From: Gallionella sp.
GTDB lineage: Bacteria; Pseudomonadota; Gammaproteobacteria; Burkholderiales; Gallionellaceae
DNA length: 16,598 nucleotides
Assembly (NCBI GenBank): GCA_024654105.1
Contig: JANLID010000188.1
Location: 1-16,598 of the forward strand
Direction: 5' to 3'
Part shown: piece after piece, positions 15,229 to 16,598 of the stretch
Layout: the number at the start of each line of letters is the position of its first letter
How positions within the stretch are numbered: position 1 is the first letter of the stretch
Notes under the pieces: model-generated
Database searches by the model: none
The model's input: the letters and a program-made list of their open reading frames with translations, nothing else
What the model was told of the DNA's origin: nothing
Made by a program: the position numbers and the translations under genes

Positions 15229-15765
15229 TTAAAATGGCCCTAGCTCATGGATCTTTTCGATTAAGGCAAGCTTTTCTGTATCTTGCACAGTTGAACTCCA
15301 CCATGCAATCACATGTTTGAAATGAGTTTTTTGAAATCCAGCGCTGAGAGAGATGCGCTCTGACAAGGGATCACCACAATAGCCAAATACCCCTATGGTT
15401 TTGTTCTGGAAGTGGTTAAATGCCGAGGACAACGCCAAATAATAAGGGCCGCCAGCATTCCGCATACTTGCGCGCTCTTCCTGGCTCATTTGCTTGAGAA
15501 CGCGTTGATCAACGCAAGCACCGCCGCATAGCAAGCAGCCCTGCCATTCATAGAAATGGATGTAGCATACGGGAAGAGTAACCGAATCTTTGGCATCGTA
15601 ATAAGCCACTAAGTGGATTGGCTCTTCAGGCGGCGAATGGTGAAACTTGAAACGAAATAAATCTCGCACATTTTCACATATCGTTTGCTGCACACATATG
15701 CGGAAAAATGGTTTCGTCTGATCTGGCAAAACCAAAGTATTAATGGTTTGAATTTGCTGAGACAT
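15229..15765 (-). CDS. Hypothetical protein, possibly GNAT/N-acyltransferase-like
   Basis: 178 residues, no signal peptide or membrane helix. The order of segments recalls acyl-CoA N-acyltransferases. Strands come in the middle (IHLVAYYDAKDSVTLPVCYI, YEWQGCLLCGGACVD). A helix then a strand follow (YYLALSSAFNHFQNKTIGVF). The end, GYCGDPLSERISLSAGFQKT and FKHVIAWW, is like the closing strand-helix-GF turn of GNAT proteins. The acetyl-CoA loop is not obvious, so this is weak. Five cysteines, two in CLLCGG, could instead bind metal. It lies directly upstream of the cytoplasmic deacetylase, so it may modify the same glycan or precursor. The start ATG 15765 has only GGGG nearby. Confidence 0.55.
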   Translation of the reverse strand: MSQQIQTINTLVLPDQTKPFFRICVQQTICENVRDLFRFKFHHSPPEEPIHLVAYYDAKDSVTLPVCYIHFYEWQGCLLCGGACVDQRVLKQMSQEERASMRNAGGPYYLALSSAFNHFQNKTIGVFGYCGDPLSERISLSAGFQKTHFKHVIAWWSSTVQDTEKLALIEKIHELGPF

Positions 15766-16158
15766 AGCATCGACCCCGAATCATTGGTTGCGAGAGCGGT
15801 GAACCATTCATAATTGCCAGCATGGAACTTAAATTCTCCTATGCTTGAAGATCGCGTTTTGCCTGCCTTTCCGCTACTCACAATTTGCAAAACACGAATT
15901 CACGAGGGATCAACAACCACAATCTCCCACTCCCGTTTCCATCAATGAAATTTTTTCCACCAATTTTGCCTCGACCAGATGAGAGGATAGGATAGGAAAT
16001 TCAACCACACAAGTCGCAAGTATCCATGACCGCCGCTCTCCGGTCAACGCCAATTTTTAACGCCAATTTTTATCGTTGAACACCCACAGATCAGAATCAC
16101 GGAGGCAAGTTTTTCATTATCACATTCCAGAAGAAATGCTAAAAATTTGGCGATGTCG
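15766..16158. other. 393-base AT-rich region without a gene
   Basis: It separates the acyltransferase-like gene from the broken toxin gene. It holds a 6-bp perfect hairpin TGACCG/CGGTCA at 16027-16046 and, directly after, a 13-base tandem duplication. No ORF of protein-like character was seen. It presumably holds the promoter of the minus-strand pair, but I could not place it. Confidence 0.6.
16046..16071. repeat. Perfect 13-bp tandem duplication
   Basis: AACGCCAATTTTT occurs at 16046-16058 and again at 16059-16071 with no spacer, a likely replication-slippage duplication. Confidence 0.85.
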
Positions 16159-16459
16159 TCATTTCGCTAAACGCTCCGACCAATAGCTTGGCTGATGATG
16201 GCATCAGTGTGCGACAGCCAGCACGATAATTTCTTTTGCTCGGCGCGAAAAAGACATAAAAGGGAAAATGCTTCAATCCGGCTACGTGGATGCCGGGCGC
16301 GCCAATAGTTCGGATAAAAATTTGGTGCAGCCCAAATATGCCCCACGACAGTTTCGAACTCGGCCAGATAATCCGCCCCCAAACCGGGCGGACTGTCTTC
16401 GTAGAAATTGACGTATCGTAGTGTTCGCCTGTTGCGGCGCGGTGAAACCGATATTTCAT
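16159..16459 (-). pseudogene. RelE/ParE-family toxin, broken by frameshifts and a stop
   Basis: ATG 16459 overlaps the antitoxin stop (ATGA), as in intact type II toxin-antitoxin pairs. Typical RelE/ParE segments appear in order but in three frames. Frame one gives MKYRFHRAATGEH. The second gives YVNFYEDSPPGLGADYLAEF and HIWAAPNFYP. Frame one again gives APGIHVAGLKHFPFYVFF. The third gives RRAKEIIVLAVAH, a TGA stop, and then HHQPSYWSERLAK ending at TGA 16159-16161. This needs three frame changes plus one nonsense codon, so the gene is very probably inactive. In intact members the product is an mRNA-cleaving or gyrase-poisoning toxin of about 95 residues. Two overlapping ORFs here (16139-16459 and 16167-16472) are only pieces of it. 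Confidence 0.8.
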
Positions 16460-16598
16460 CGCAACAACTCACGGGCAGCGGCTATGACCTCCTCGGCAGA
16501 AACGGTATCGGCCACTCCGCTGTTAGTTTCCGCTACGCGACGCAGTGCTTCGATACGCCATGCTTCTGTGACTTTATCCGCATTTTGAACTTCAAGGC
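16456..16598 (-). CDS. Antitoxin of a type II addiction module, C-terminal part (cut by window edge)
   Basis: A frame open from the right edge to TGA at 16456-16458 gives 47 residues: LEVQNADKVTEAWRIEALRR, then VAETNSGVADTVSAEEVIAA, then ARELLR. EAW, a run of basic and helical residues, a G-containing turn, then V-x-AEEV and a helical end is the pattern of the small addiction-module antitoxins often paired with RelE/ParE toxins (TIGR02574-like). It would neutralise the toxin and repress its own operon. The N-terminus lies outside the window. It appears intact here while its toxin partner is broken. Confidence 0.75.
   Translation of the reverse strand, partial: LEVQNADKVTEAWRIEALRRVAETNSGVADTVSAEEVIAAARELLR

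Noticed and set aside
15609..15890. 93-codon minus-strand ORF overlapping the acyltransferase-like gene
   Set aside because: Out of frame with the longer protein-like ORF and without domain features.

Overview
The window looks like part of a betaproteobacterial chromosome. A Nitrosomonadales or Gallionellaceae-like organism is my best guess, from the type II secretion gene order I-J-K-L-M-N-D, the GC-rich coding of the left half and the style of its short palindromic repeats. No rRNA, tRNA, CRISPR array or intact insertion sequence was found.

Region 1 (1-8327, plus strand) begins with the possible tail of an unidentified gene. Next comes a family-4 glycosyltransferase started by a TTG with a strong Shine-Dalgarno. 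A tightly packed type II secretion operon follows: gspI, gspJ, gspK, gspL, gspM, gspN, gspD. Most junctions are ATGA-type overlaps. These genes encode minor pseudopilins, the inner-membrane platform and the outer-membrane secretin. The ATPase (E), platform protein F, major pseudopilin G, and H and C are not in the window.

Region 2 (8328-11658, mostly minus strand) holds a 981-residue membrane-anchored protein. It has three repeated beta-rich modules and a barrel-like domain resembling clan GH-A / GH42-type glycosidases. Its stop codon overlaps the start of a small downstream gene that appears frameshifted.

Region 3 (11659-12348) has no convincing gene. It holds a short palindromic repeat, an orphan minus-strand terminator-like hairpin and one doubtful ORF.

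Region 4 (12349-15765) contains an OmpR-type winged-helix regulator with only half a receiver domain. Just after it lie three GTCAG repeats spaced exactly 10 bp apart, ahead of a possible -10 box. Then come an exported NodB-type polysaccharide deacetylase, a strong terminator, and a convergent paralogous deacetylase with no signal peptide, which follows an acyltransferase-like gene on the minus strand.

Region 5 (15766-16598) is AT-richer. It holds a tandem duplication, a RelE/ParE toxin gene broken by several frameshifts and a stop, and the 3' end of its antitoxin gene, cut by the window edge.

Working idea (inference): regions 2 and 4 form an envelope or exopolysaccharide-remodelling island (glycosidase, two deacetylases, possible acyltransferase, dedicated regulator) next to the secretion operon, with decayed genes at its edges.
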